From positions 8,784,001 through 8,848,000 of the forward strand of contig NC_135133.1 of the NCBI RefSeq assembly GCF_050908995.1: a stretch of 64,000 nt of DNA. Reading direction: 5' to 3'. The notes under the pieces were generated by a model that ran no database searches, had not been told where the DNA came from, and saw only the letters and a program-made list of their open reading frames with translations. Of this stretch, positions 25,096 to 37,825 are shown one piece after another. This DNA comes from Andrena cerasifolii (taxonomy: Eukaryota; Arthropoda; Insecta; Hymenoptera; Andrenidae). The stretch's first letter is position 1; each line of letters begins with the position of its first letter. Position numbers and translations under genes: made by a program.

Positions 25096-26154
25096 AAAAT
25101 ATAATTCCATACAGCAAGGAATAATAAACATTTAACAAAAATTAATTTTTAAAACAAAATCATGAAAAATGTGCCTCTTTCTCGACGGTCAAAGTAGAAT
25201 GGTCCTTTAACACACACTTCCCGCCTAAAAACGCTTCGCAATCTCGCCCAGCCCCCATACTCTCGGTCCTTCGTCATCCAACGAAGTTCAGACAAAAATC
25301 CCGGCAGATTTCAAACAGAGTCACGACCCCCTTAGCTTTCAATTTCCATAAATGGCCAACGTCCCCCTGAAAATCCGCGGTTGAGGTTCCCGGGGCGCGG
25401 TACGTCACGCCGAAAGTCACCGGAAGCTCGATGGGACGCCTACGTGTCCGGGGGACGATGGAAAGAACGGAATCCACGAAGGAACGGGAAGAAGGAGTGC
25501 AAACGGCCTAAGGGGGCCGCCGCTTTGCATAATCAAATCCTGCGACGGTGTAGCAGAATGTGAAGTACCCCGATGCCTCCAAGGGGGTGTAGGCTGGGGG
25601 GCGAATCCCGGGGGCACGCGAAGACTCCGAAAAATGCACTTCGTCCCTTCTGCTGTTGCCTTTGGGCCGGCCATAAGGGCTTTCCCCGCGCGACTGCCAG
25701 CCACCCCTCACGGAATTCCGGGAATAAACCGGAAACACCTACTCGTTTTGTGCGAGTGCCTGTGAATTCACGGCTCGGGAGGGTTGATTCTAGAGGGGTG
25801 CATCCCCCGCGCGATCGAAATGGAGCCTCTGGATTGACTGCGCGAAATTTTTCGAGGATCACGGCTGCGGCGTGGCACTCTAGGGTTTCGATGCTCGTAG
25901 GCACACGTGGTTTGGGGTTTGCTTGCGTGTGAGAGAGGGTTGCGACGCGGGGGTGTAGTACGCTGGGATGGAGGTTTGGTTTGTGAGTGGACTTTGCTGG
26001 GGGATAACGATGGTTTTGGTTTGATGGTGGACGTGTAGTTTTCGTTAGATAAGGGTTTGGATTGTTGATCGAGTATGTGAAGAAAGTAAGTCAGTTTTCC
26101 CTGCAGCACATTTGTTGCAGAAATGTCTCAGTTACGTTGCGGTTTAATATTTGA
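25096..26154. other. gene-free stretch
   Basis: GC-rich from about 25,350 to 25,930. Overlapping frames on both strands reflect composition. No exon is supported. Confidence 0.5.
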
Positions 26155-26385
26155 GACATTGCACGGAATATTGCCGATAAGTTACAAGTAAATTGCTATG
26201 TCCGCACCTGTGCAACATTGCAGAAAATATTGCTGCAACGTTTCTGAGATTTTACAGCAATAGTCATGCAACGTTTCTGAGATTTTACAGCAGTAGTCAT
26301 GCAACGTTTCTGAGATTTTACAGCAATAGTCATGCAACGTTTCTGAGATTTTACAGCAATGGTTGCGCAACGTTTCGGAGATATA
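26155..26385. repeat. 33-bp tandem array with leader
   Basis: Four consecutive units of about 33 bp (GCAACGTTTCTGAGATTTTA plus CAGCAATAGTCAT) occupy about 26,235-26,372, after a leader shared with 11,207-11,290. Because 33 is divisible by three, several frames stay open on both strands and give spurious repeats such as KISETLHDYCC. The last unit is diverged. Confidence 0.9.
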
Positions 26386-26514
26386 AGGACCAAAAATAAA
26401 AATATCCGTAGTATTTTACCGTGTCTGTGAGGGATGCGACGACAAGAATGTGTGGAAAATCGTAGAGTAGTATAACGTCCACGTGTCTTTTATAAATAGA
26501 AAATTCTTTTACCT

Positions 26515-26590
26515 CAGTGAGATTCGAACCCGTGTGACCTGTAGCACCGTAGACCAACACTGTACCGCTGCAGCTACAACCGTTGATTGA
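26515..26590 (-). other. tRNA-like (possible SINE-derived) sequence
   Basis: On the - strand the sequence contains a D-arm-like TAGCTGCAGCGGTACAG, then a GGTTCGAATCTC block typical of an internal B box about 40 bases later. Acceptor and anticodon stems do not pair well, so it is not called a functional tRNA. A tRNA-derived SINE head or decayed tRNA is the likely origin. Confidence 0.4.
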
Positions 26591-26599
26591 GATGATTGC

Positions 26600-27577
26600 T
26601 TACGTATTCGAACTTACACTCCTACCGTGCAAAACTTTAAACTCAAATTATCCAAAAACGAAGGCTCGTTTTGACAATCCCCATTACATTTCCCTAATCG
26701 TGGAGCCGGATATCTCGCAACAAATTCATTTCGTTTTAAGTTTTAGTACATTTTTAATACATTCGTTTAACATAATTTTTTTTATTTTTTAGTTTTTAGT
26801 ACTTGTGGATTTAGCTACCTAGCTTTTTATGCTACACCTCCATCCTCACAACTACCACAAAATAAATTAAAAACAAGTCTTCCTTCAAATTCGCAGGGAC
26901 CAGTTCCAGCGACAGGACGTTCCTCCACATTCCCAGTCACGCACAGGTAATTACGTCAACGAGCGAAACGTTCTTATCCACCCTTCGGGCGCAGCCTAAA
27001 TCTCTTTGGCTAAAAAAAGAAAGAAAAGAAAAGCCAAGTTCCCAAGCCTGCAAAAGAGAAAAGACACGGACCAGGCCACGTCCGACGGCATTTGGAAAAC
27101 GGTAGCGGTGTGTCGTGAGGGAAAAAATACCCCCATGGAATTCCGCGAGAGGCAAAGGAGAAGAGGGTGGCTGGTACGCTGGGGTGGCACGCAGCCCCCT
27201 CGTCAAAATGGACGGGCTAAGCCCGTATAAGTCTAACGGGATTTTCGATCGTGGGCGGGTGGGTGAGTGCAGGCCGCGGTTCGGCGGCGGCTGTGCGCGG
27301 GGAGGGCGGGGGGGTTTGAGCGATGGTAAGGGCACGACGGTAGCGGGGGGAGGGGGAGGTGGCTGGGAGTCCTTCAAGATGGCGGCTATAAGGGATGGTT
27401 TAGGGCGCGCGAGGGTTGCGGGCGAGGCAATATATCAGAGAGAGAGAAGGATCCTTCTGGAGGGTTGCTTCGCCCCGATGGTGGCCGTTACCACCCCCTT
27501 TCTCGTCCTTTCCGCCATCCCTTTACCCTCCGGCCTCTGTATTTCCACCTTCCCTTATCCTTCTCCCTTTTCCCCGG
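26600..27577. other. gene-free stretch
   Basis: AT-rich, then GC-rich low complexity with G-rich strand bias (27,230-27,370). No supported exon. Confidence 0.5.
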
Positions 27578-27585
27578 GTGTACGT

Positions 27586-28381
27586 TAGCGCTGTTCGAAT
27601 ATTCGGAAAATACGAGCCGAGCTCGAAGAACCGGACCGAGCCAAGTACTCGAAAAAAGCGAGCAACTCGAATAGAACCAAGCAACTCGAATAGAACCGAG
27701 AATAATAGAATAGAACATAGAACCTAGACAATCTCATCTAGATGAAATCATGCGTGTACAGATGTCATATTTTGCAAACATTCAGATTTCATCCAGACAC
27801 AGGGTCATTCCACGCGCAGTCGGACACTTTTCGGAGTAACATTTCGGATTTTGGTGCAACTTGGATATGGTGTAGTCTTTAGGGGTATATAAACATATCT
27901 CGAAGGATTTTTCGAAATGTCAAAAATTGTGGATGTTACACAGCTCTTTGAAATATAGTGTTTACTATTTTTCCGAAAATTATAACTGTTGAACTAATAA
28001 ACTGATAAAAATCACCTTCTGGGAGCTTACAGTGCAGATATAAGAGTACCTAATAAAAATTATTTCACTTAATAAAAACGAATATTTGACCATTTATTTA
28101 GTAATTGTTCTAAACAAATGCAATTTTATAGTTGAAGGCACCTTTTTAAAAATTTGGAAAAAACAGGAGGATAAAGCCCTGTTTTTCCTCTTTATGGGTA
28201 TGTTTTGAAAAACATGTACGTTTTAAAATTGGCCAAATGAAAATTAATTGAACGTAACGCTGCGTCAAATCACACCGGCTCGACTGGTCGCTCGGGCCGT
28301 GCGGTACTCGCAGCGGAAACCGAGTCTCGGCTCGGTCCGCATTTCAAGCTACTCGAATATTCGAGTACTCGAACAGCCCTA
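27586..28381. mobile_element. hAT-like non-autonomous element
   Basis: The left end TAGCGCTGTTCGA and right end TCGAACAGCCCTA are inverted repeats with one mismatch in 13. They are flanked by 8-bp near-identical direct repeats: GTGTACGT at 27,578-27,585 and CTGTACGT at 28,382-28,389. Subterminal regions are dense in TACTCGA, GAGCCGAG and ATTCGA motifs on both sides. The interior, containing AGGGTCATTCCACG near 27,804, is AT-rich and non-coding and may itself include another repeat. Confidence 0.7.
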
Positions 28382-31300
28382 CTGTACGTCCGCGTGTCGC
28401 CTCTTCCTCCCTCGCCCCTCGATCAGGACCCACCCCCCCCCCCGCCCTTAACTCGTCCCCGCGGAGCCCTCGGGTCCGTTCACGAAAGCATAAACGTCAG
28501 CGGAGACTGATGGAAATGGACGAGACGAGGGGTAGATGGAACGGACGATCGGAAAATAGTGGAAAATCGAATGGCGGAGGGTGGAAAGTGGATGGTGGGA
28601 CGGGGCGTGGGAGGAAGGACGACAATTCGTTGCTTCCAGGGATTGAAGGCTTTTCGTTCTGCCGGGGCTTTTCTCTCTTTACCTTTGCCGCGTTGATATC
28701 GTGGGACGAGGGGGCGATGCCGGGAAACGGAGGACGGGGGGCGGTGGAAATATGCCAACGGAAGTCGTCGAAACCGGTAGCCGCCGCCGATGGTTGTTGA
28801 TGGATCCGTGTAAACGCGCCAAAAGCCTCTTCCGCGACTAAAGAGAAACGGGCGCAACGATCAACGATCCAGTCTAGCGATGTTTTGTTCGCAGAAACGC
28901 CAGCGCAGTGGAAAGCCGGGAAACAAGGCTGTACAATAATTCACCCCGCTGCTGCCCCCCGCCCCGGTTTTGAATAAATTAGTGGCACAGACGGCGCGGA
29001 GGGACTAGGAATTCGCGTTATAAAGAGCCCGTTCAACGTCGAAACGAAGGAAACCCGCACGGATCTCCGCGGAGATCCGATACTTCCGATAATCTCATCT
29101 CCACCCTCATTCGTCACGCGAAACTTCAGCGCTGCTGCCGGGAGCGTAACGCGTCGTAAATCCGCGCTCACCGGGAGCAGGCTAAGCATCCTGGCCGGTT
29201 AAAAGGCATTATAATAAATTCACGAGGAATTTATCGTGCAGTCGGTATCGCGGAAACTGCTTTCCCTCGGCCGGGCGGCAAGAAAAAAAGGAGCCAGCAG
29301 AAGAGGAAGACGAGAGAAGCGGAGGTGGGGGAGTGGGAAGAGGCGAGCGAACACGCGCATAAAGATTTCAAACTCGCATCCAGCTTCCCCTCGGCGTATC
29401 TGAAAAGAGGAGCGGTAATGAGCTTCAAATTTGTTCCCCTTAGCGTGTACTTTAACCGCGTTTCGCTGCGTTTTTCCGCGGCGAGAGCGTTACAGGCCCA
29501 CCGCGAAACAGGGTGGAGAAAGTCGAAGAAAGGAGGGGGGAAGGAGGAGGAAGGAGGACAGAAGAAAGAGGAGGAAGAAAGGGGGCAAGAACACGCGGGG
29601 CCGGGTCTCAATGGCTGACTCGTTAATCGACGTCGGCTTGGAAAACGGGGCGAGGAAATCGCGTGTCTCAAAGTGGCGAGAGAGAGAGAGAGAGGGCGCC
29701 GCAAGAAATTCCCGATAAAGGGGAAGAAAAACGAGCTCAGGCGAAATCTCGCGGAACGGAATCGCCGAGTTTTTCACCTGCCGATTGTTCCGCGCCCCTG
29801 TGGCTTATAAGGCCCTCGAGAAATTCGCGCCCTCCCCTCTGGTTGGATGTTCTCCGACTCGCTGGAGCTTTCCTTCAAAGAGGAGAAGTCGTAACCCCAA
29901 CCAGCGAGAGAACTGTGCTTAGAGCACAGAAGTCTTGAATTGCAATTATATTTCACGTAGCAATTTTTAATATATATTTCCACCATTCTGCTACATCAAT
30001 TCTTTTCTCATATAATTGCAATTCTGTCCATGACCATTAAATAACCTTGTACACGACAGAGACAGATATTTAAATCTCTATACGGACGATGCACCGTGAT
30101 GGAACTTCAGTGGCTACCATTTTTTTTAAATGGCAGGTTAACCTTCTCTTCCTTCATCCGCACTCGCATTCTGCAGAGACAAAGTCTGCGAGAGGAGTCT
30201 TCTGTTATTAGCTACTTATATCTGATTGGCACACATGGGCCTGAACAGATTACGTAAGTTACAACTTAAAAGCCACCTTCCCCACGCTTTTCCAATTCCA
30301 CCCAAGAAAACGTTCATCCGTCTCGCAACCACCTCACTCGCGAACCGTCGCGAGAAGTCAAAGCGATCGGCAGGGACAGGCTGCTTGGAGATCCGCGCGT
30401 CTACAGCATCCAACCCTGGAGTCCTGGGGGCCAGTTAAAAATCGTCGAACGAGAAGGAGCCTGCGAGGCGTAAAAGAAGCGCGGACCACGTTTATTCCTG
30501 CGTCGTGTTTCGAGCAGCGAAAGAGGAGGGCGCGAGCGATCGACAAGGGTGGAAGAAGAGGGCAAGTGCGTGGTGCGAGGGGCCGCGGATGGCGGAGAAG
30601 GAGAGAGCAGGACGAATGAAAAGCTTCGAGCTTGCGGTAAACATCGAGCGTGTAATTCGCTCTTTAAAGAACACTTGGACGATAATTAAGCCGGCATGGG
30701 GTGCACTGGATACGAGGGCGGAGGGTGAAAACGGGAGGGTCGAAGATGGTGGCTGGATCGGAGGAAGAGGGACAGAGGGTGCAACGTGGGGGGAGGAGGT
30801 GGAGGGTGGAAGTGAAGAGGCGCGAGGGGGTGGGCCACGGGCACCGTTGAAAAGATCTTTTTCCGTTTATTTTTCGTGACCATGGCTCGGAAAGACACGT
30901 GGTCTGATTTTAATTAGCACCGGGGGTGCACTTCGAGCCGGTGCGCGCGCGCGAGCACGCAACCACGGATGGAGAATCTCGGGCTTAGAATTCACCTGGC
31001 TCGTTTTGCTTCCTTTTCCAGTGGTCGGCTCGCGCCATCCCTCCTCCTCGCTGCCTTTCTTCGGCTGTGTTCTCGCGCTCGGTCAAGAGGGTTAATCCGA
31101 CAGCAAAATTCTCGTTTCACCCACCCTCCGGGCTTGAGAGGGGCGCGAACTGTTTTGATAAACGTTAAAGTGAATTTCCAGCTATTTTGGGACGGGGAAT
31201 CTCGTTTAGGTCCAATCGACGGGGGAGTTTTGTTGATTCGGTAAATTTGACTATTTTCAGATTTCGTCGAGGCTCTTGTTTACTTTTTAACTGTGAGAGA

Positions 31301-32830
31301 TTCCTTTCGGATGGTAGTGCTGCATCTCTGTTTCTTCGGAAACTTGAGTTCTTAAATGCTTCGAACAGCATGTTCATAAAATATCTGCATCAAATTCCTT
31401 TCCGAAGTACGAAGTTTCGGGAACTTGGAAATTTTCTCGAAGCACATGCGCGATATAGAAAATTGAGAAGTATCATGGCGATCGAGGATGAATATCGCGA
31501 TCCTATCGCTCAGCGTCAACATCGCGCAAGTTACTCCCAGAATAAGGAAATTACAACAATTTTCTCGGTGGTTAAATATCAAACAGGCTCCGCCTCTCGG
31601 ACTGATTAATTCATAATATTAGAGGGTTGCTCGCGACACGTGAAAAGCGATTTGTCTGTGAAACCAAGAACTTGGCACACTCGCCAACGTTAGGCAGGGG
31701 CCAATGGAGAGAAAAAAGCATCAAATATTGAACTTCCGTTAGCCCATACTCCCCCAACTATGCCCGCTTCCCTAAAGAGTTTGCCTCATTAATTAATACC
31801 ACCCTATAACGTCGTAATTCTTCGAGCCTCGCTAGAAATTTCTTGGTCACTCCCCCTGGAGATTCAACACACCCCTCCCAAGGAAAGCAGGCTACCCTCC
31901 TCGAGCAGCTTATCAAACTCACTACGAAACAAACTCCAAAAAAAGGAAAATAATGGACACAAAAACCTTCTCACACGAGACACTTCAAATATTGCGTAAA
32001 AGTGCCATGGTCTACGGTGGGGATACAATAACAACTGCTAAGGGTCCGTCCTTAAATAACGTAGGAGTAATTTTGGCGATTTCTTACCCCCTCCCTCCCC
32101 GAATATAACAATTCCTAAGATTTTATATTCCAAGTGCCTCCCTTCTTTCCCTACGTAATATTTTTTACATTGCATTTTTTAAGTTATTATTTTTTTTAAA
32201 GGTTTCACATTGAAAATTAGGTTAAAAAATATTATGTAAGACGCTAGCTCACTCCCTCTCCTCCCCTTGCAAGGAAACGTAACAATTCGCGACCTCCCGC
32301 CCCAAAACCCTTAACGCTGTCTTACGACTCGCGAGGTGCCACCTAAACTCACAGAAATAATAAAATAAATAACACAGTTACAAAGCAAAAAATATTTTCA
32401 TTTAAACTTCCCCACGCTGAACGGCAATCTCACAGCTTGCCGATGACAGCTGCGATTCAGCGAGCATAAAAGAAGGAAAGGGGGGAAAAAATCCTTGAAT
32501 ATATTCAAAATACCAGCAGCGATCTAAAAGTGTCTGGCACGAAACGGCGTCGAGGATCGAGAAACCGAATTCGACACCGTTGCTCAGAGGATCGAACAGC
32601 GTCGAGTATGAACGGCGAGTAAATTGCGTCCCTCTCTCTCTCTGTGGAGCTTGTCAGGTGAAGAAGAAAACAAAAGGGTGACGATTCCCGTTGGCTTTTC
32701 TTCCCCCTTTTTGAAGCGGGGGTGGCCGGAGCAACGGTAGGGGCTGAATCGTCGCGCTCACCGACGTTTTATACGTCGTCGGGTTTCATGCGGCGGCGGT
32801 AATTTTTTTATTAGCTTGAAAACCACTCGA

Positions 32831-32880
32831 CTCGTCGTCGTCGTCGACGTCGCCAGCGTCGCCATCGTCGTCGCCGCACT
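32831..32880. repeat. (CGT)n-like trinucleotide tract
   Basis: Interrupted CGT/GTC triplets. Confidence 0.8.
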
Positions 32881-32945
32881 CCGTAGTCATCGTTGTGTCG
32901 CTGGCAGTCGGCGAGGCTCGCCCTCTCCTACAGGGGTAAAAAAAA

Positions 32946-32951
32946 AGAGAG

Positions 32952-32982
<31 letters not shown>
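32946..32982. repeat. (GA)n microsatellite
   Basis: A GA run flanked by A-rich sequence. Confidence 0.9.
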
Positions 32983-35742
32983 AAAGAAAGGTCGTCCATC
33001 CCCCTCTGTCCACGGCGCCCCTCTCCCTCCGCGCCGTCATCCCTTCGCTCTTCGTAGCCAGCCACCCTCGCCACTCCCAGCCGTTGAACAGTCAAAAGAA
33101 CCACGCGTTCATTTGCCTTATTAAGTAGTTTTGTACGAATTAAGAGCGTGTCGCTTTGTCGACGCCCGCTCTCGCCATTGTTCCGTTCTCGCGAGCTTAT
33201 TTCCGTTTGGCCCCGGTAAGAAGTGCCTCCGACTGCCTGAGAAACCTCGCCGGAGCCTCTGACGGGCCGGTTTCTTTCTCTGGGGCACGGCGATAAGCGT
33301 GTCTTGGGGGCTGCTCGCGAGCTTCGTCGTTTACTGTGGCGAGCTCTTTGACGAGGAGGGTGGTCGGGGCTGATTGTGACGTTTCTTTAGGGATTGCGGT
33401 GTTGGATGTTGGGTGAGAAACTTTCTCAGTGGTTCGTTGGTGGGTAATTGTTTTATTTGGGAAGCGGATGTAGGAATCGCTGTTTGAATAATCTCTGTCC
33501 AGAAGCGAATACCAACGGAGAGTTGTTCCTTCGTACTTGACCCGCATAAAGTTGACGCGAGGGAAGTTTTTAAAACGCGCGACGGCTTCCGCCGAGTCAA
33601 AGTAAAATTGAAACACTTTTACCTACAGGTGACTGCATTAAGAACTTAAGGCCTCGAGCAACCCCTTTCCGGTTCCCGGGGTGCTTAGAAACTCTTAAAG
33701 GGCAATAAACTCGTTTCACGTGCACGCGCCGCTCATTAGAATGAATCATGGAAACGCGTCCACCGAGGGCGTAGGATTCCTCCCTTTGACAAAATATTCG
33801 CTTATGAATAGCTGAGACCGTTAAATCATGCCCCTGTGTCTGCTTAGAAGAAGTGTTAATTGCAACGTTAATCACGTTAGATTTACGAGTAGGTACTTTT
33901 ACGGAAAGTGTCCAATGAAATAGAAATTGCCCGCGGAAAACCCCAAACCCCATTAACTTCTTGAGCGATTCCCATGAGTTATTTGAAATTTATTTCTACC
34001 TCAAAGAAACTTCCCTCCGGTGGACCCCGGCGAAGTCATTCGTTTGAAGGTTCGATTTTTGAAATCACAGGCAGCTTTGGACCGCCACGACAGTCGCGAA
34101 AGCCACCACCCCCGGCTGCTTCGAGTATTAATGCAAAAGAAGCCCTTAGCTCCCGGACTGGCAATCACCGACATAAATAAATCGACCTCGGCCCGTCTAT
34201 TTCTCCCCGTCGGCCCGGAATCCCTGTATTCGATCAGGCATCGAAATACGTCCGCATAAAAACGAGGAGGAGAGAGATCAGGGAGAAGCATCGATTGTTC
34301 CACTCGTGCAGATCGGATCTGTCGTTAAGCCACGCTTACTCTCTGCCAATCCCACGGACGATCTGTAATCAGAACGACGTCCGCGATTTATTTGAGGCGA
34401 TCCCATCGCCGATACACCGCCACGCAATATGGCGGATCATTATTAACGGCGGGGAGGGAGCTGAGCCGTGTAATTTTTACGATACAAAGCCCCCGTAGGA
34501 ATCGACGACAAGGGCATTTTATGCATTCTAAAATCACCCTGTAACTTCTCCGAGCCTCTTCCATCTTGAAATGAGGAATGGGAAACAATATAAGGGAAAG
34601 CCGAGGGGTTCCGGGCACTCGATGGATATCTGCAGGCACATTCAATGGGCAAAGATAATAATAAGGAAACAGTGTTGATAATGGATCGTGATATTTAAAA
34701 AACAGTAGATTAGAGAGTGATGAGTAAGGGAGGCTCGGATTTGATTCTTGGTGGAAAGTACCTTGATCAGTGTTAGTTTGAATAGCCATTTTATGTTTTC
34801 GTTCATAAATTTTCGTTTCTTTGTACCGTTAATTCGTTCCTGCAATGTAGTGTAATTCCACCAGCTCCTAATAAAATCATAAAACAGTGGCATGTGCCAT
34901 TTTCCACTGGGTCCCTGAAATTATCAAAAAGTTCATAACAGAACCAATCTGTATCTCCCAAATTCAGCCCCTGAAATTCAAATCCCCCAGACAGTATAAT
35001 CTTTATTCTCAATTTTCTAACCTGTACACGTTGTTTGTTTTTAAGGGAGGCGAATGGCGTGGAATTTGCCAAGCGAAAGCGAGAGTATCTGTGTCTGGCG
35101 AGGGCGATAATTCATCCCAAGGCGCGAGGCCAAAGTAGCGGGCATAAATTTTTGTCCAAGGGCGCGTCGCGGGGAAGACCTGGCAGCCCGAGGCGGGGGG
35201 TTGCACGGGGTCGGCGGGGGTTGGTTCTCGCGGCGGACGCTTAAACGCCAGCTCCGTCGTTAGTCTACGAGCCATTAAGTAAATTATGTAAGCCCCTGCG
35301 AAGACCTCTGGGCCGGAGGAAGCGTAAACTTTAACCGTCCGCTCTTGAATCAGGGCCGATCAAATTGTTTTTCACCTCTTTCACGGCCCTTGCCAGCCAG
35401 CGGCGCCCTTCCCAACTTTTATTACCGCGTCTTCAAGTTTCCCGTCCGATGGAGGAGGCAGCGCATCCAGCGCCACTCGATTCAGCGCGAGAGGAGCCTG
35501 CAGCAAGTCGAACCCCAAACAATCGGGACCCATCGTCGCAGGAAATAAAGCATTAACATTGGAATCCCATTCTCCGGACGCGAGCCCGTCACCAATCCAG
35601 ACCTCCCATCCCAACAATTCTTAATCTCGATCTTGCCTGCGCTCTGGTCAATGCCGCCGGCTACCGTCCGCCTCCAAGACACGGCTAGAATAGGCTCGTT
35701 ATCGTAGCCTCGCGACTTAACCCCCAGCAATTAATCTCCCCG

Positions 35743-36473
35743 CGCTAATTACACAGTTCGACAAAATTTGACTTTTTATTTGGACTTGTAACATTTAAGA
35801 GCCGTTTCTTAAAGATATATTTTCAATTTATTTCCAAAACTAAGGGTCTAGGAGGAAATCTGACTATTCCACGAGATGCAGCAGACATTTTTCCATCGGA
35901 AAGCATCAACAGAAGTGGTAAGTGATTTTGTTACGCTGAGCGGCAGTGGATCGCGCGCCGCTGTTGACTACCACTGTCGGCGCCGCGCGTTTTGCCAAAC
36001 TATTTCGCTTCTGTGTTGAAAACAAAAAGTGACTTACCACTTCTGTTGATGCTTTCCGATGGAAAAATGTCTGCTGCATCTCGTGGAGTAGTCAGATTTC
36101 CTCCTAGACCCTTAGTTTTGGAAATAAATTGAAAGATATCTTCAAAAATGGGTGCATTTCGGGTGTCATTTTCCCTTTCATCATTGTTTAAACATGTTTA
36201 AATGTTCATAATCCAATAATAACTTATAGCGTTGTATTCGGGAGGGTTCATAGAATAATTTGGCGCAACGAGCAACCGAATAAGTAGTACCGTTTCGACG
36301 CAAAAGATGCTCAAAGTTGAAAATTTGCAGTTTTTTTTCAAAATCTAATTTCTCAAAAACTGAGGGTGATGGCGACAAACGGTTTGCGGATTCGTTTTCA
36401 GGGCACGAAAACCTATAAGAAACGGCTATTGAATGTTACAAGTCCAGATGGCTGTCGAACTGTGTTATTTAGC
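35743..36473. mobile_element. fold-back element with two-tier inverted repeats
   Basis: Outer arms (about 35,743-35,815 and 36,411-36,473) share GCTAA, CACAGTTCGACA, GGACTTGTAACATT and AGCCGTTTCTTA. Inner arms (about 35,812-35,927 and 36,028-36,140) match at well above 90% over about 110 bp around an unrelated GC-rich spacer. About 270 bp of unpaired DNA lies between the right inner and outer arms. No transposase frame was seen; it is probably non-autonomous. Confidence 0.8.
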
Positions 36474-37825
36474 CGGTTAGCAGGAGTTCCGTGCGGCCGA
36501 ACGCAGTTCCGTTATCAGATGTAGTAGGGGTCCTTCGAGAGGAGATCGAGGGGGTTGGCGGGGGGATGGAAGCCGGTCGCGGGACGAGGGGGTTAGGTTG
36601 GCTGAAGAGGGAGCGCGGTTGAGGTTCAGTCGTGCTCAGGAGGATACGCGAGGGGTTGAGGCTCGCGCAAGAGTAAATTGATTAGAATTAAAGGGTTGGC
36701 TGGCAGGTGCTGCTGCCGGGTTACTACGGACCATAAGAGAGAAAGGTCGCGGGGTCGGGGGCAGCGAGCGGCAGAGGGGTGGGTGGTGAAGCAGAGGAGT
36801 CGTAGAGAGAACATAGAGCAGAGCGACGAGGGAGGAAAGGGGGCGAGGGTACAACGGTGACCACAGCCTCGACGCTGATTGGTCGAGTCAAGTTTGTGGC
36901 AAGATGGCTGGCTGCTGGTGGTGCTGCTGCCGCTGCTGCTCTCCCTCTGTCTTTCTCCCTCCAACCCTCTCCGACCCTCTCCGCGAGCCCGTACACTCCA
37001 GCTTCTTCTCCAGTTCACCTCAACCTCCAGCCTCGTCCTCGGGCCTCTCTCTCCCATCGTAGTTCCCTTCTACGCGGTCTCTAAGATGCTTTATCTATGT
37101 GCCAAATAGATGTATGTACGTGTACACGGGCTGTTCGAAACAATGCCGGGCGTGCAACCACCCACACCACCCCCTCCCCAGCCGTCCCCCCTCGCGTCGC
37201 TGCCAGCCACCCTTTCTGCTAGCACTACACCATCCGCCTCTTGCCTTCCCGCGATCCCCTTGCCACCTGTCCTTCTCCTTGCCCTATCATCCCTTGCGTG
37301 CTCTCTCGCCTGAACCCTTACCACCACCTACGTTCCACCTAACCATCCCCCGCCGCGACATCGTCACCGTTTCTGCCAACGTTCCACGGGGCCCATCCTA
37401 CCTCCGCCTCGCCCCTCACCATCCCTCCTGTTCCTGTCCCTCGTCATCGTCATCTTCGTTTCTGCCTGGCGTACCCTTTCGTCCTCCTTCCCTCTCTGTC
37501 CCTCCCTTTCTCTACCCCCCTGTCACCGTCGCGTCCTATTTCCATCGTCGTGCCTCACCCGTCTTTCCTCCTCGCTGGTACACGGCCCGCGCCACCCTCT
37601 CCCGCCCTCGGATGCGAGAATGCCGAGCCGGCCTCAAAGAGAATGCGATAATACGAAGAACTTCGACTAATGAGTTAATAGTTGGTGCCTCGCGTTACCG
37701 TCACACCGCGGGTACTTTATTCGACGTCGCCCCGAGCAACGAGATTATAACGCGGCGCGCGCGCGCCTGCGACGTACAGGTGGCTCGGTGTGTACACCAC
37801 GGGTGACGTTGTGCACGTACAGTAG
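36474..37825. other. gene-free GC-rich stretch
   Basis: A 235-codon frame at 37,099-37,806 (+) is the longest here after Tip60, but it starts at GTG, is dominated by Pro, Ser and Arg from a C-rich strand, and matches no family. It is not called a gene. Confidence 0.5.

Larger units (their letters stand above)
28390..35742. other. gene-free stretch
   Basis: No gene is supported over 7.3 kb. The DNA alternates GC-rich low complexity and AT-rich segments. A GA run lies at 32,946-32,982 and a CGTCGT-rich tract at 32,831-32,880. A possible repeat remnant starts GGTCCGTCCTTAAATAACGT at 32,043. The longest frame (33,197-33,616, -) lacks an ATG at its start and is discussed separately. Confidence 0.5.

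Noticed and set aside
26193..26399. repetitive 'proteins' on both strands (KISETLHDYCC, TFLRFYSNSHA)
   Set aside because: Products of a 33-bp tandem repeat whose period is divisible by three, not genes.
26515..26590. functional tRNA gene
   Set aside because: The B-box-like motif is present, but acceptor, T and anticodon stems do not pair convincingly.
37099..37806. 235-codon open frame on +
   Set aside because: Starts at GTG, is dominated by Pro/Ser/Arg from a C-rich strand, has no domain, and runs into unrelated composition at its end; stop scarcity from GC content explains it.
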